Below, one piece after another: positions 56,439 to 64,000 of a stretch of DNA of 64,000 nt (position 1 is the first letter of the stretch; the number at the start of each line of letters is the position of its first letter). The DNA comes from Clostridiales bacterium (GTDB lineage Bacteria > Bacillota > Clostridia > Christensenellales > CAG-138), in assembly GCA_004554165.1 (NCBI GenBank), contig SFNQ01000008.1:1-64000 (forward strand), given 5' to 3'. The notes beneath the pieces are model-generated. The model had not been told where the DNA came from, searched no databases, and saw only the letters and a list, made by a program, of their open reading frames with translations. The position numbers and the translations under genes were made by a program.

Positions 56439-59010
56439 ACCAGCTGCGGCCCGTTCTGACCTGCGCAACCAGCGGCACGGAAAGCGGACAGACCCCCTCC
56501 ATGCACCGGCGCACCAGCGCCGTTACGCGCTCCGCCTCCTCCTCTGCGGTATCCAGAATCAGCTCGTCGTGTACCTGAAGAATCAGCCGGGTTTGCAGGC
56601 CCTCCTCCTCAATACTGCGGCAGACGGAGACCATCGCCAGCTTGATAATATCCGCCGCGCTGCCCTGAATGGGCATATTCATGGCAACCCGCTCGCCGAA
56701 GGACCGCGTGTTGTAGTTGCCGCTTTGCAGCTCCGGCAGCGCACGGCGCCGACCGAACATGGTCACCGCATAGCCCCGCTCCTTCCCAAGGGCCACGCAC
56801 TCCTTCATAAAGGCTTCAACTTTGGGGTAGCGTTCCAGATACCGGCGGATGTATTCCCCCGCCTGCCTGACGGGAATGCCCAGATTTGAGGACAGGCCAA
56901 AATCGCTGATGCCGTAGATGATGCCGAAATTTACCGCCTTTGCGGCGCTCCGCATTTCGTCGCTCACCTGCGCAGGCGGAACGCCGAACACCTCGCCCGC
57001 GGTTCTGCGATGGATGTCGTCCCCGCTTTGGAAGGCTGCGATCAGCCCCTCGTCCCCGCTCAGGTGCGCCAGAATCCGCAGTTCAATCTGCGAATAGTCC
57101 GCGCCGACCAGCACGCGGCCCGGGCTTGCCACAAAGGCCTTGCGAATCTCCCGGCCCAGCGGCGTGCGGACGGGGATGTTTTGCAGGTTGGGGTCTGCGC
57201 TGGAAATGCGCCCCGTGGCGGTCTGGCACTGGTTGAAGCGGGAGCGCACGCGGCCGTCCCCGGCGCTTCTCACATTCAGCAGGCCGTCCACAAAGGTGCT
57301 CTTGAGCTTGGTCAGGAAACGGTATTCCAGCACGGGCGCGATGATCTCATGCTGTCCCTTCAGGCGCTCCAGCGTGTCCGCGTCCGTCGAGTAGCCGGAT
57401 TTGGTCTTTTTCTGGGCGGGCAGGCGGAGCTTTTCAAACAGCACCGCGCCCAGCTGTTTGGGCGAAAGGATATTGAAGGTCTCGCCCGCCAGCGCGTAGA
57501 TCTGCTCCTGCAGGGTCTGAATGCGCCCGTCAAACTGCTTTTGCAGCGCGAGAAGAACCTGCTCGTCCACGGGGAAGCCCAGCCGCTCCATGTCCAGCAG
57601 CACCTTGCACAGCGGCAGCTCCATATCCTCGTACAGCGCCTGCATCCCTTCTGCCCGGAGGGCTGCAAGCTGCTGCTTTTGCAGCGCGAACAGATGCCCC
57701 GCCGCAGCCCCGCCGGCATACTGGGCCTGCTCGCAAAGCTGCCCAAAGCTGCCCGCGGGCCGGATGGCGTTCAGAAGATAATCCGCAATCATGGCATCGT
57801 GCGCAACGCCCGCAAGGAGAATCCCGTGGCCGTCCAGCAGATGCGCCAGCGCCTTTGCGTCGAATACCAGCTTTGCTACCTTTTCATCCTCCAGCAGAGG
57901 CTTTAACGCCAGAAAGACCGTTCGCGGCGCCAGTCCAGCGTCAAACAGGGTTTCCCCTGCGGCGATGCGGTAGGTGCGGGCCGAATCGAAGGCAAAGCTC
58001 AGGCCTGCGGAAGTCTCGATGGCAAGGCAATCCGGCCGCCCGGCCGCCGCCAGGGCTTCCGCAAGCGCCGCCTCGGTTTCAATCACCGCGATATCGAATG
58101 CAGGCGCAGCGGTCTCATCCGGCCGGTCCGCCGTCTCCCCTTCCGGAAGCCGGGAAACGATGCTGCGAAGCTCCAGCGACTGCAAGCGCCGCGCGGCCCG
58201 CGCCATATGGCCGGGCAGGAAGGGGCAGTCCTCAGGCCGGCGGTCGATGGGCGCGTCCGTATGGATGGTTCCGAGCCAGTAGCTCAGGCGCGCGGATTCC
58301 GTATTGTCGCGCACCCGCTCTCCCAGCTTTCCCCTGATTTCGCCGGCATGGGCCAGAACCGCTTCCAGTGTGCCATATTCTCCGAGCAGCTTCAGCGCGG
58401 TTTTTTCGCCGACGCCGGGGATGCCGGGAATGTTGTCCGAGCTGTCGCCCATGAGCCCCTTGAGATCGCGCATCCGCTCCGGAGTGAGGCCGTATGCCGC
58501 ATACAGCGTCTCCGGCGTATACGCAAGGGTTTCGCTGATGCCCTTCTTTGTCAGCAGCACCTGCGTACTGTCCGAAACCAGTTGCAGGGCGTCCCGGTCG
58601 CCGGTGACCAGCAGCGCGTCGATCCCCCCGGCGGCGCAGCGCGCGGCCATGGTGCCGAGAATATCGTCCGCCTCATAGCCGGGGCACTCGCACACCGCAA
58701 TGTCCATATCGCGCAGCAGCTCCTTGAGCAGGGGAAACTGCGTCCGCAGCTCCTCCGGGGTTTCTCTTCGCCCCGCTTTGTATTCCGCAAACCTTTCATG
58801 GCGAAAGGTTTTTCCGTGCACGTCGAAGGCCACGAGCAGGTAATCCGGCTCCCGCTGGACAAGCGGCAACAGCATGCTGAAAAAACCGTGCAGCGCGCCC
58901 GTGGGGGTGCCGTCCCGCGCGGTCATGTTGGGCAGGGCATAGTAGGCCCTGTGCAGCAGGCTGTTGCCGTCGATGGCGATCAGCGTTTTCCTTGCGCGTT
59001 TTTCCTCCAT
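56425..59010 (-). CDS. polA: DNA polymerase I
   Basis: 861 residues. The N-terminal 5' nuclease (1-290) has IDGNSLLHRAYYAL, YEADDILGTMA, VTGDRDALQLV and GDSSDNIPGIPGVGEKTA. The middle 3'-5' exonuclease-like domain (about 300-470) has lost its first acidic residue (CLAIETSAG where active enzymes have D-x-E), so proofreading is probably absent, as in Bacillus PolI. The polymerase domain (about 480-861) has DYSQIELRILAHLSGDEGL, shown in part as DYSQIELRIL, KAVNFGIIYG and QVHDELILD. It fills gaps and removes RNA primers. Two bases separate it from pdp. Confidence 0.97.
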   Translation of the reverse strand: MEEKRARKTLIAIDGNSLLHRAYYALPNMTARDGTPTGALHGFFSMLLPLVQREPDYLLVAFDVHGKTFRHERFAEYKAGRRETPEELRTQFPLLKELLRDMDIAVCECPGYEADDILGTMAARCAAGGIDALLVTGDRDALQLVSDSTQVLLTKKGISETLAYTPETLYAAYGLTPERMRDLKGLMGDSSDNIPGIPGVGEKTALKLLGEYGTLEAVLAHAGEIRGKLGERVRDNTESARLSYWLGTIHTDAPIDRRPEDCPFLPGHMARAARRLQSLELRSIVSRLPEGETADRPDETAAPAFDIAVIETEAALAEALAAAGRPDCLAIETSAGLSFAFDSARTYRIAAGETLFDAGLAPRTVFLALKPLLEDEKVAKLVFDAKALAHLLDGHGILLAGVAHDAMIADYLLNAIRPAGSFGQLCEQAQYAGGAAAGHLFALQKQQLAALRAEGMQALYEDMELPLCKVLLDMERLGFPVDEQVLLALQKQFDGRIQTLQEQIYALAGETFNILSPKQLGAVLFEKLRLPAQKKTKSGYSTDADTLERLKGQHEIIAPVLEYRFLTKLKSTFVDGLLNVRSAGDGRVRSRFNQCQTATGRISSADPNLQNIPVRTPLGREIRKAFVASPGRVLVGADYSQIELRILAHLSGDEGLIAAFQSGDDIHRRTAGEVFGVPPAQVSDEMRSAAKAVNFGIIYGISDFGLSSNLGIPVRQAGEYIRRYLERYPKVEAFMKECVALGKERGYAVTMFGRRRALPELQSGNYNTRSFGERVAMNMPIQGSAADIIKLAMVSVCRSIEEEGLQTRLILQVHDELILDTAEEEAERVTALVRRCMEGVCPLSVPLVAQVRTGRSWYETK

Positions 59011-59012
59011 GG

Positions 59013-60329
59013 TCAGCGCACCACGCCGTAGACCATGGGCTGCGGCTCCGGCCGGGCGCCGGAAATCTCAATGGCGGAGCGCAGGCAGTCCGTCGCCTCC
59101 TCCAGCCGCTTTTCATCGTTTACATAGAGCGTGCAGAGCGCTTCGTCCCGCTTTACGGCGTCGCCAAAGCGCCTGTGCATCACAAGGCCCACCGCATGGT
59201 CGATGACATCATCCTTCGTCGCCCGCCCTGCGCCCAGCATCTGCGCGGCGGTTCCGATCTTCTCCGCGTTCATGCCGGAAATATAGCCATCCCGCTCTGG
59301 ATAAACCGGAATCTTCCGCCGCACGGCGCAGAGCTCATCGATCCGCGCAAGGTCGATATAGGCTGCATCGCCGCCCTCCGCCGCAACCATCCTCCGCAGG
59401 CGCTCCAGCCCGCGGCCGCTGCGCAGCGCATCCAGCAGCTTCGCCCTGGCCTCGGCCTCGTCCCCGGCAAGGCCCGACAGCAGCAGCATGTGCGTGCCAA
59501 GCAGCATGCAGACCTCAAACAGCGGGTCGCCCTCCGGAATCTTCCCCGAGAGCAGCTCCACCGCCTCCCGCACCTCCAGCGCGTTTCCTACGGCGAGGCC
59601 CAGCGGCTGGTTCATATCCGTAATCACGGCGACCACGCGGCGATCCAGCAGCGCGCCGATATCCACCATCAGCCGGGCAAGCTGCCGGGCCTCCGGCACC
59701 GTACGCATAAACGCGCCGGAGCCCACCTTCACGTCCAGCACGATGGCGTCCGCGCCGGCTGCCAGCTTTTTGCTCATGATACTGCCGGCGATCAGCGGAA
59801 TGCTGCGCACGGTTCCCGTCACATCCCGCAGGGCGTACATCTTCTTATCCGCCGGAACCAGATTCCCGCTCTGGCCGATGACTGCAACGCCGATATCGGA
59901 AACGATCTCAAAGAACCGTTCCATGCTCTGTTCGATGCGGAGACCGGGAATGGATTCCAGCTTGTCCAGCGTACCGCCGGTATGCCCCAGCCCTCTGCCC
60001 GACATTTTGGCCACCGTTCCGCCGCAGGCGGCCACCAGCGGCGCCACCACCAGCGTCGTGGTATCGCCTACGCCGCCCGTGGAATGCTTATCCACCTTGA
60101 CGCCGGGCAGCGCGGACAGATCGATCTGATCCCCGGATCGCATCATGGCCAGGGTAAGATCGGCGGACTCGCGCTGGTCCATGCCGGCAAATACCACGGC
60201 CATCAGGAAGGCCGACATCTGATAGTCCGGAATCCGGCCCGCCACATAGCCTCTGACAATCGCCTCGATCTCCTCGCGGGACAGGGCCTGCCGCTCCGCC
60301 TTCTTTTCAATCAAGTCCACCATGCGCAT
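59013..60329 (-). CDS. pdp: Pyrimidine-nucleoside phosphorylase
   Basis: 438 residues, ATG at 60329 after GGGAGGA. Signature KVDKHSTGGVGDTTTLVVAP, shown in part as DKHSTGGVGDTTT, and SGRGLGHTGGTLDKLE, with VKVGSGAFM downstream. The C-terminal domain (about 340-438) is present. It splits uridine, thymidine or deoxyuridine with phosphate to base and (deoxy)ribose-1-phosphate, in pyrimidine salvage. In Firmicutes this is usually the broad-specificity Pdp, not thymidine phosphorylase DeoA. Tightly packed between a glycerate-kinase-like gene and polA. Confidence 0.95.
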   Translation of the reverse strand: MRMVDLIEKKAERQALSREEIEAIVRGYVAGRIPDYQMSAFLMAVVFAGMDQRESADLTLAMMRSGDQIDLSALPGVKVDKHSTGGVGDTTTLVVAPLVAACGGTVAKMSGRGLGHTGGTLDKLESIPGLRIEQSMERFFEIVSDIGVAVIGQSGNLVPADKKMYALRDVTGTVRSIPLIAGSIMSKKLAAGADAIVLDVKVGSGAFMRTVPEARQLARLMVDIGALLDRRVVAVITDMNQPLGLAVGNALEVREAVELLSGKIPEGDPLFEVCMLLGTHMLLLSGLAGDEAEARAKLLDALRSGRGLERLRRMVAAEGGDAAYIDLARIDELCAVRRKIPVYPERDGYISGMNAEKIGTAAQMLGAGRATKDDVIDHAVGLVMHRRFGDAVKRDEALCTLYVNDEKRLEEATDCLRSAIEISGARPEPQPMVYGVVR

Positions 60330-60350
60330 ACGTTTCTTCCTCCCGTCGGT

Positions 60351-61490
60351 TTATTTGTGCTGGAGCTTGTTTCCCATCTGCAGCAGACGGAACAGATAGT
60401 TGGCGGAATTTCGCAAAAGCATCAGCGCGACCTCCTCCGTCTGGGGCCGGGGATCCACTCCGTCGAGCACGGCAACCTGCGTGTTGTACTGCTTGCAGCG
60501 CCGCTCAATCTCGGCAACGGTATCCCGCGGGTGTACCGTTTCTCCATCGCCGGTGATGACAAGGCTTGCCTCCTGCACATACTTGTCAAACGCGGCGTAA
60601 TCCAGATAGCTTGCGATGCCGACCGACCTGTCGAACACCTGCAGCTGCGTTTTCAACAGGCGAGGGTCCTGCTCCGCGGAGAAGAGCGCCCGCGTCTCCT
60701 CCGTCAGCGGCGTTCCAAGGCCGATCACAAAGGAGGTATAGCCGTCCTCCAGCGCATAGAGCAGAATTTCCTTTGCCCGGAGGGCGTCCTCGCCCTCGAT
60801 CACAATGGTCCGGCTGGGCAGGATGCCATAATGCGCGCGAAGCGGCTCCCCCGTCTGCTGCGGAATGCTGCAGGAGGCGTAGCGGCCGCCAAGCGCATGG
60901 ATCAGCGCGTCGATGGTTCCGGTCGCGCCGCAGGCCACGGGATAGGGTACGATCTGCGCATAGGGAAAGTATGCATAGGCAATGCGCATCAGCTCGCGAA
61001 TCACCTGCTCCGAGGTGAGCTTGCCGCAATAGCTGTCCGGCGCAAGCAGAAACACCGGCGGCTCCACCACCAGCGGATCCACCGAAGCCCCGCGCCCGAC
61101 AAAGCGCATCTCCCCATAGGACGCGCCGCCGCCAACGGCAAACCCCGCCTCGTCCACCGTGCCAAGATACTCATAGCCCTCCATGGCGGAGAGGCGGTTG
61201 TTCTGCAAAAAGGGATGGTACAGCGTCAGGTAGGAGCGGATCATGGGGTTTGCCGACAGGCGCGCGTACAGCAGCTTGCAGCGCCTGAGCGACGCTTTGG
61301 AAAGCACGCAGACGTAGGAGGGCTCCAGCTCAAAATCGTTGGCCTCCTGATAGACGCCGTACAGCTTCAGTCCCGCAACCTCCCGGGGAGAAAAAAAGTC
61401 GAACAGCAGCGACCAGGCCTTTGCCGCGGTCTGCTGCAAGCTTCCGCTTAAGAGAAACCTTGCGCCCAGTGAAAACCGTTGAAATTCCAT
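60351..61490 (-). CDS. Divergent glycerate-kinase-fold protein with N-terminal extension
   Basis: 379 residues. Residues 1-143 match nothing that I know. Residues 144-379 resemble the GarK/GlxK glycerate kinase family: FLLAPDSYCGKLTSEQVIRE aligns with the N-terminal APDSFK motif, PVACGATGTIDALIHALGGR with ADGGEGTxxAL, and ASLVITGDGETVHPRDTVA with the C-terminal LVITGEGR. However, DGGEG is replaced by CGATG and the central GGSATNDGG region is missing (IGLGTPLTEET instead), giving a domain about 140 residues shorter than real kinases. It is probably not a glycerate kinase; it may be a regulatory or otherwise changed protein. It starts one base after the ABC-F stop, and 21 bases before pdp. Confidence 0.6.
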   Translation of the reverse strand: MEFQRFSLGARFLLSGSLQQTAAKAWSLLFDFFSPREVAGLKLYGVYQEANDFELEPSYVCVLSKASLRRCKLLYARLSANPMIRSYLTLYHPFLQNNRLSAMEGYEYLGTVDEAGFAVGGGASYGEMRFVGRGASVDPLVVEPPVFLLAPDSYCGKLTSEQVIRELMRIAYAYFPYAQIVPYPVACGATGTIDALIHALGGRYASCSIPQQTGEPLRAHYGILPSRTIVIEGEDALRAKEILLYALEDGYTSFVIGLGTPLTEETRALFSAEQDPRLLKTQLQVFDRSVGIASYLDYAAFDKYVQEASLVITGDGETVHPRDTVAEIERRCKQYNTQVAVLDGVDPRPQTEEVALMLLRNSANYLFRLLQMGNKLQHK

Positions 61491-61491
61491 G

Positions 61492-63414
61492 TTACGCTTC
61501 CTCCGTCAGGGACGCCAGCTGCCGCTCCGCCCGCTCCCATTGTTCATACAGTTCGTCCAGCTCTCCCCTTTTCTCTTCCAGCTCCGCCGCCAGCCGGCCG
61601 GCCCGTTGATAGTCGCTGGCAATCTGCGGGCTTGCAAGCTCCGTTTCCCGCCGGGCGATCTCCGCTTCGGCCCCGGCAATCCGCGCCTCCACCCGGGAAA
61701 GCTCGCCCCGGGCCCGGTTCAGCGCGCTCCTTCGCTCGCGGGCGGCTGCATAGTCGCTCCGGGCGGGCGCGCTGCTTTCCGCCGCGCCGCTCCCTTTTTC
61801 CGGCTCCGGTCTCAGAGCGCTGCGGTAATCGTCCCAGTCGCCGGAAAATTCCTGCACGCCCTGCTCGGACAGCACCAGTATCCGGTCCGCGATCCGGTTG
61901 ATAAAATACCGGTCGTGGGTTACGACGAGCAGCGTTCCGTCATAGTCGCAGAGCGCGTCCTCCAGCTGCTCTCTGGACGGAATATCCAGATGATTGGTGG
62001 GCTCGTCCAGCAGCAGCAGGTTGTTCTGCCCGAGCATGAGCTTGAGCAGCTGCACGCGGGCAAGCTCCCCGCCGGACAGCGCGCCGACGGGCTTGAACAC
62101 GTCATCCCCGCGGAACAGAAAGGCGCCGAGGGCGTTGCGGACCTGCTGCGGCTCCATGCGCGGGAAGGCGTCCCACACCTCGTCGTACACGCTTTTTTCC
62201 CCGCTCAGACCGCGCATGGACTGTTCAAAGTAGCCCGCCTGCACGTTGGCTCCCAGGCGAAACACGCCCCCGTCCACCGGCTCGCGGCCCAGCAGAATCC
62301 TGAGGAGCGTGGTCTTGCCGCAGCCGTTCGCACCCAGCAGGCAGACGTGCTCCCCCTTCTGGAGGAGAAAGGAAACCTCCGAAAACAGGCGGCGTGCGCC
62401 GAAGGATTTTTCGAGCCCCTTTGCCAAAACGACCTCATTGCCCGACGGCTCCGGCGCGCTGAAGCGAAAGCGAATATGCCCCGGCGGGGCCTCCGGCTTT
62501 ACAAGCTCCTTTTTGAGCCGGTCGATCTGCTTCTGCTTGGAGGCGATGGTCACATAGTTGCGGGCCTGATTCCAGCGTCTCTGCTGCTCTATGATGCCCT
62601 CAATGCGCCGGATCTCCCGCAGCGTCCGGTGATACCGCCGCTGGGCGGCCTGATCGGCGTCGAGCTTGAGTTCCTGATGTCTCGTATAGTTGCCGTTGGT
62701 CTGCCTGAGCCCTCCATGCTCCATCTCGATGGTACGGTTTGTCACGCGGTCGAGAAAATAGCGGTCATGGGAAACCACAAGAAACGCACCGCGGAACGTA
62801 AGCAGGAACTCCTCCAGCCACTCGATGGCCCGCAGATCCAGATGGTTGGTGGGCTCGTCCAGTAAAAGAAGGTTCGCGCCGGACAGGAGCAGCCGCGCCA
62901 GCAGGGCCTTTCGCGTTTCGCCGCCGCTCAGATGGCGCACCTTCCTGTCAAGATCTTCCTTTGCAAAGCCAAGGCCCAAAAGCGCGGAACGGGCGCGGCT
63001 GCGGTAGGTCATTCCCCCGCCCTGTTCAAAGGCCTCCCGCAGGCGGTACTGACGCTGCACAAGCCGTTCTGTGTCGCCCTCTCCCGCTTCGAGCTGCGCA
63101 GCGATGCTTTCCAGCTCGCGCTCCATGGCCATGAGCTCGTCAAACACGCTCAGCGTAACATCCAGCAGACTGTCCTCCAGCCGGTCCGGCAAGGCCTGCT
63201 CGAGCGCGGCAATCCGACAGTCCCGCGCAATGGAAACCGCGCCCGCGTCCGCCTCCTGCTGCCGCAGCAGCAGCGAAAGCAGCGTCGTCTTTCCGCAGCC
63301 GTTGACGCCGATGAGCCCAATATGATCCTGTTCAAAAACCTCGAACGAAATATCCCGAAACAGCTCCCGCGTGCCGAAATACATCGTCAGGTTCTGCACC
63401 TGTACCAACGCCAT
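61492..63414 (-). CDS. ABC-F family ATPase
   Basis: 640 residues with two ABC domains and no membrane spans. Walker A motifs GVNGCGKTT and GANGCGKTT, signature motifs HLSGGETRKALLA and ALSGGELARVQLL, Walker B LLLLDEPTNHLD in both. The linker between domains (about 225-310; RRYHRTLREIRRIEGIIEQQ) is the helical P-site tRNA interaction motif. A C-terminal coiled coil (about 560-640) follows. ABC-F proteins act on the ribosome, easing stalled translation; some protect from antibiotics. It heads the long minus-strand gene run. The ribosome binding site is weak. Confidence 0.94.
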   Translation of the reverse strand: MALVQVQNLTMYFGTRELFRDISFEVFEQDHIGLIGVNGCGKTTLLSLLLRQQEADAGAVSIARDCRIAALEQALPDRLEDSLLDVTLSVFDELMAMERELESIAAQLEAGEGDTERLVQRQYRLREAFEQGGGMTYRSRARSALLGLGFAKEDLDRKVRHLSGGETRKALLARLLLSGANLLLLDEPTNHLDLRAIEWLEEFLLTFRGAFLVVSHDRYFLDRVTNRTIEMEHGGLRQTNGNYTRHQELKLDADQAAQRRYHRTLREIRRIEGIIEQQRRWNQARNYVTIASKQKQIDRLKKELVKPEAPPGHIRFRFSAPEPSGNEVVLAKGLEKSFGARRLFSEVSFLLQKGEHVCLLGANGCGKTTLLRILLGREPVDGGVFRLGANVQAGYFEQSMRGLSGEKSVYDEVWDAFPRMEPQQVRNALGAFLFRGDDVFKPVGALSGGELARVQLLKLMLGQNNLLLLDEPTNHLDIPSREQLEDALCDYDGTLLVVTHDRYFINRIADRILVLSEQGVQEFSGDWDDYRSALRPEPEKGSGAAESSAPARSDYAAARERRSALNRARGELSRVEARIAGAEAEIARRETELASPQIASDYQRAGRLAAELEEKRGELDELYEQWERAERQLASLTEEA

Positions 63415-63441
63415 TGCAATTGCAGTCCCGAAATTCGATTT

Positions 63442-63470
63442 GTTTTATTCTAACATAACGGCCCGCACAA
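63442..63470 (-). promoter_or_regulatory. Promoter of the ABC-F to lspA gene run
   Basis: Minus strand: TTGTGC (63465-63470), 17 bases, TAAAAC (63442-63447), about 28 bases before the ABC-F ATG. Confidence 0.55.
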
Positions 63471-63588
63471 AGCAAAACCTCCGGGCGCTTTCCCCTTACA
63501 AAAACAAGAAATTCGCAAAATGTTCAAACTCAAGCCGCGAGAGCTCCTGTATACTTTATTATAGATTTCAGACATCGAGGTGTTGTGA

Positions 63589-64000
63589 ATGCAGAACAAA
63601 AACAGGCAGTTGCAGAAAAAACCTCCTAAGGGGATCGGGCCTGTCGGCCTGTTTTCCAAGCGCGCCCGCACCTGTCTGCTCACCCTGTGCGCGATTGCGC
63701 TGGTCTGCTTTGTTCTTCTTCCGCTGGGTCTGGACCGCATCGGTGCGGTCAACATCCATTCCGCCTTTGCCATGGCAAATTTCGATTCCGCGCCCAGTCC
63801 GACGCCGCAGGCCCTTGACGAGAGCGTCGCCCCGGCCGTCGGCGAGGCCCCGGCCGCCACGCCTACCCCCTCGCCAATGGACGCCGTGCAGGTGTTCAAC
63901 TACTCCCTGTTGCAGCTTCACGACGACTATCCCGCCGTGGAAACGCTTCAGCTTCGCCTGATGGAGCTGGGCTATCTGGATTCCGACGAGCCCGGCACAA
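63589..64000 (+). CDS. Membrane-anchored peptidoglycan-binding protein, cut by the window edge
   Basis: At least 137 residues; the gene runs past the right edge. The ATG at 63589 follows GAGGTG. A basic N-terminus (about residues 1-29) precedes one span (TCLLTLCAIALVCFVLLPLG, about 28-48), then a Pro/Thr/Ala-rich linker. The segment DYPAVETLQLRLMELGYLDS is the start of a PG_binding_1 repeat. It is likely an extracytoplasmic wall hydrolase or wall-associated protein. A TATACT lies at 63550-63555, with no good -35. Confidence 0.8.
   Translation, partial: MQNKNRQLQKKPPKGIGPVGLFSKRARTCLLTLCAIALVCFVLLPLGLDRIGAVNIHSAFAMANFDSAPSPTPQALDESVAPAVGEAPAATPTPSPMDAVQVFNYSLLQLHDDYPAVETLQLRLMELGYLDSDEPGT

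Noticed and set aside
58992..61451. 819-residue plus-strand frame opposite pdp and the glycerate-kinase-like gene
   Set aside because: Antisense to clear coding sequence and composed of the residues expected from mirrored GC-rich codons.
1..64000. CRISPR arrays, rRNA genes, intact insertion sequences, prophage
   Set aside because: I looked for regularly spaced direct repeats, rRNA-like sequence, transposase and phage structural genes and saw none.

Overview
The window is GC-rich (roughly 60% by eye) and reads as one contiguous, gene-dense chromosomal segment of an endospore-forming, anaerobic Firmicute of the class Clostridia. This is inferred from a spoVACDE operon with a sigma-G-type promoter, a perfect CIRCE element, a T-box leader, a desulfoferrodoxin, an OadB/OadG sodium-pump pair, a corrinoid-activator-type ferredoxin/ASKHA protein, a C_GCAxxG_C_C protein and a LytTR/DUF3021 pair. 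No rRNA, CRISPR array, intact insertion sequence or prophage is visible. Long reading frames antisense to real genes are common here, as expected at this GC content, and are left out.

Layout. 0.2-7 kb: ASKHA/ferredoxin protein, transketolase (minus strand), and the spoVA operon headed by a 50-residue membrane ORF. 7-11 kb: a membrane nucleotide-sugar dehydratase of the PglF/WbpM type and an iron-type alcohol dehydrogenase. 11-16 kb: an EAL-domain c-di-GMP phosphodiesterase facing a KdpDE-like two-component system. 16-20 kb: a 32-residue membrane ORF, oadB-oadG, a MOFRL-type glycerate kinase and desulfoferrodoxin. 20-27 kb: five glycosyltransferases in two minus-strand operons, flanking a Crp/Fnr-type regulator. 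27-34 kb: nagA, mntP, ktrA-ktrB and an MFS transporter (minus strand), then a threonine aldolase-like lyase. 34-43 kb: a beta-CASP MBL-fold protein, a pseudouridine synthase, birA next to bioY (bioY has a BirA operator), an EamA transporter, and htpG under CIRCE control. 43-47 kb: the LytTR/DUF3021 pair, decayed coding remnants, a C_GCAxxG_C_C protein, tRNA-Met and an SPFH protein. 47.5-48.6 kb: a long perfect palindrome, then an eight-gene tRNA operon. 48.7-63.4 kb: T-box-controlled valS, then a long minus-strand run: ABC-F, glycerate-kinase-like protein, pdp, polA, coaE, slt, lspA, rluD-type synthase, DUF885 lipoprotein. The right edge cuts a membrane-anchored peptidoglycan-binding protein.

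How the parts work together. The glycosyltransferases and the PglF-type dehydratase point to a surface glycan, although no initiating transferase, flippase or polymerase is present. KtrAB with a truncated KdpD-like kinase and KdpE suggests potassium homeostasis. BirA and BioY supply biotin, which the OadB-type pump depends on indirectly through its carboxyltransferase/biotin-carrier partners, encoded elsewhere. The regulatory reading I would test first is a shared palindrome, GTTGYA-AA-TRCAAC, found once just upstream of the Crp/Fnr gene and once upstream of desulfoferrodoxin. The best candidates for undescribed biology are the divergent glycerate-kinase-fold protein at 60.4-61.5 kb, the 51-bp palindrome next to the tRNA operon, and the two very small membrane ORFs missed by ordinary length cut-offs.
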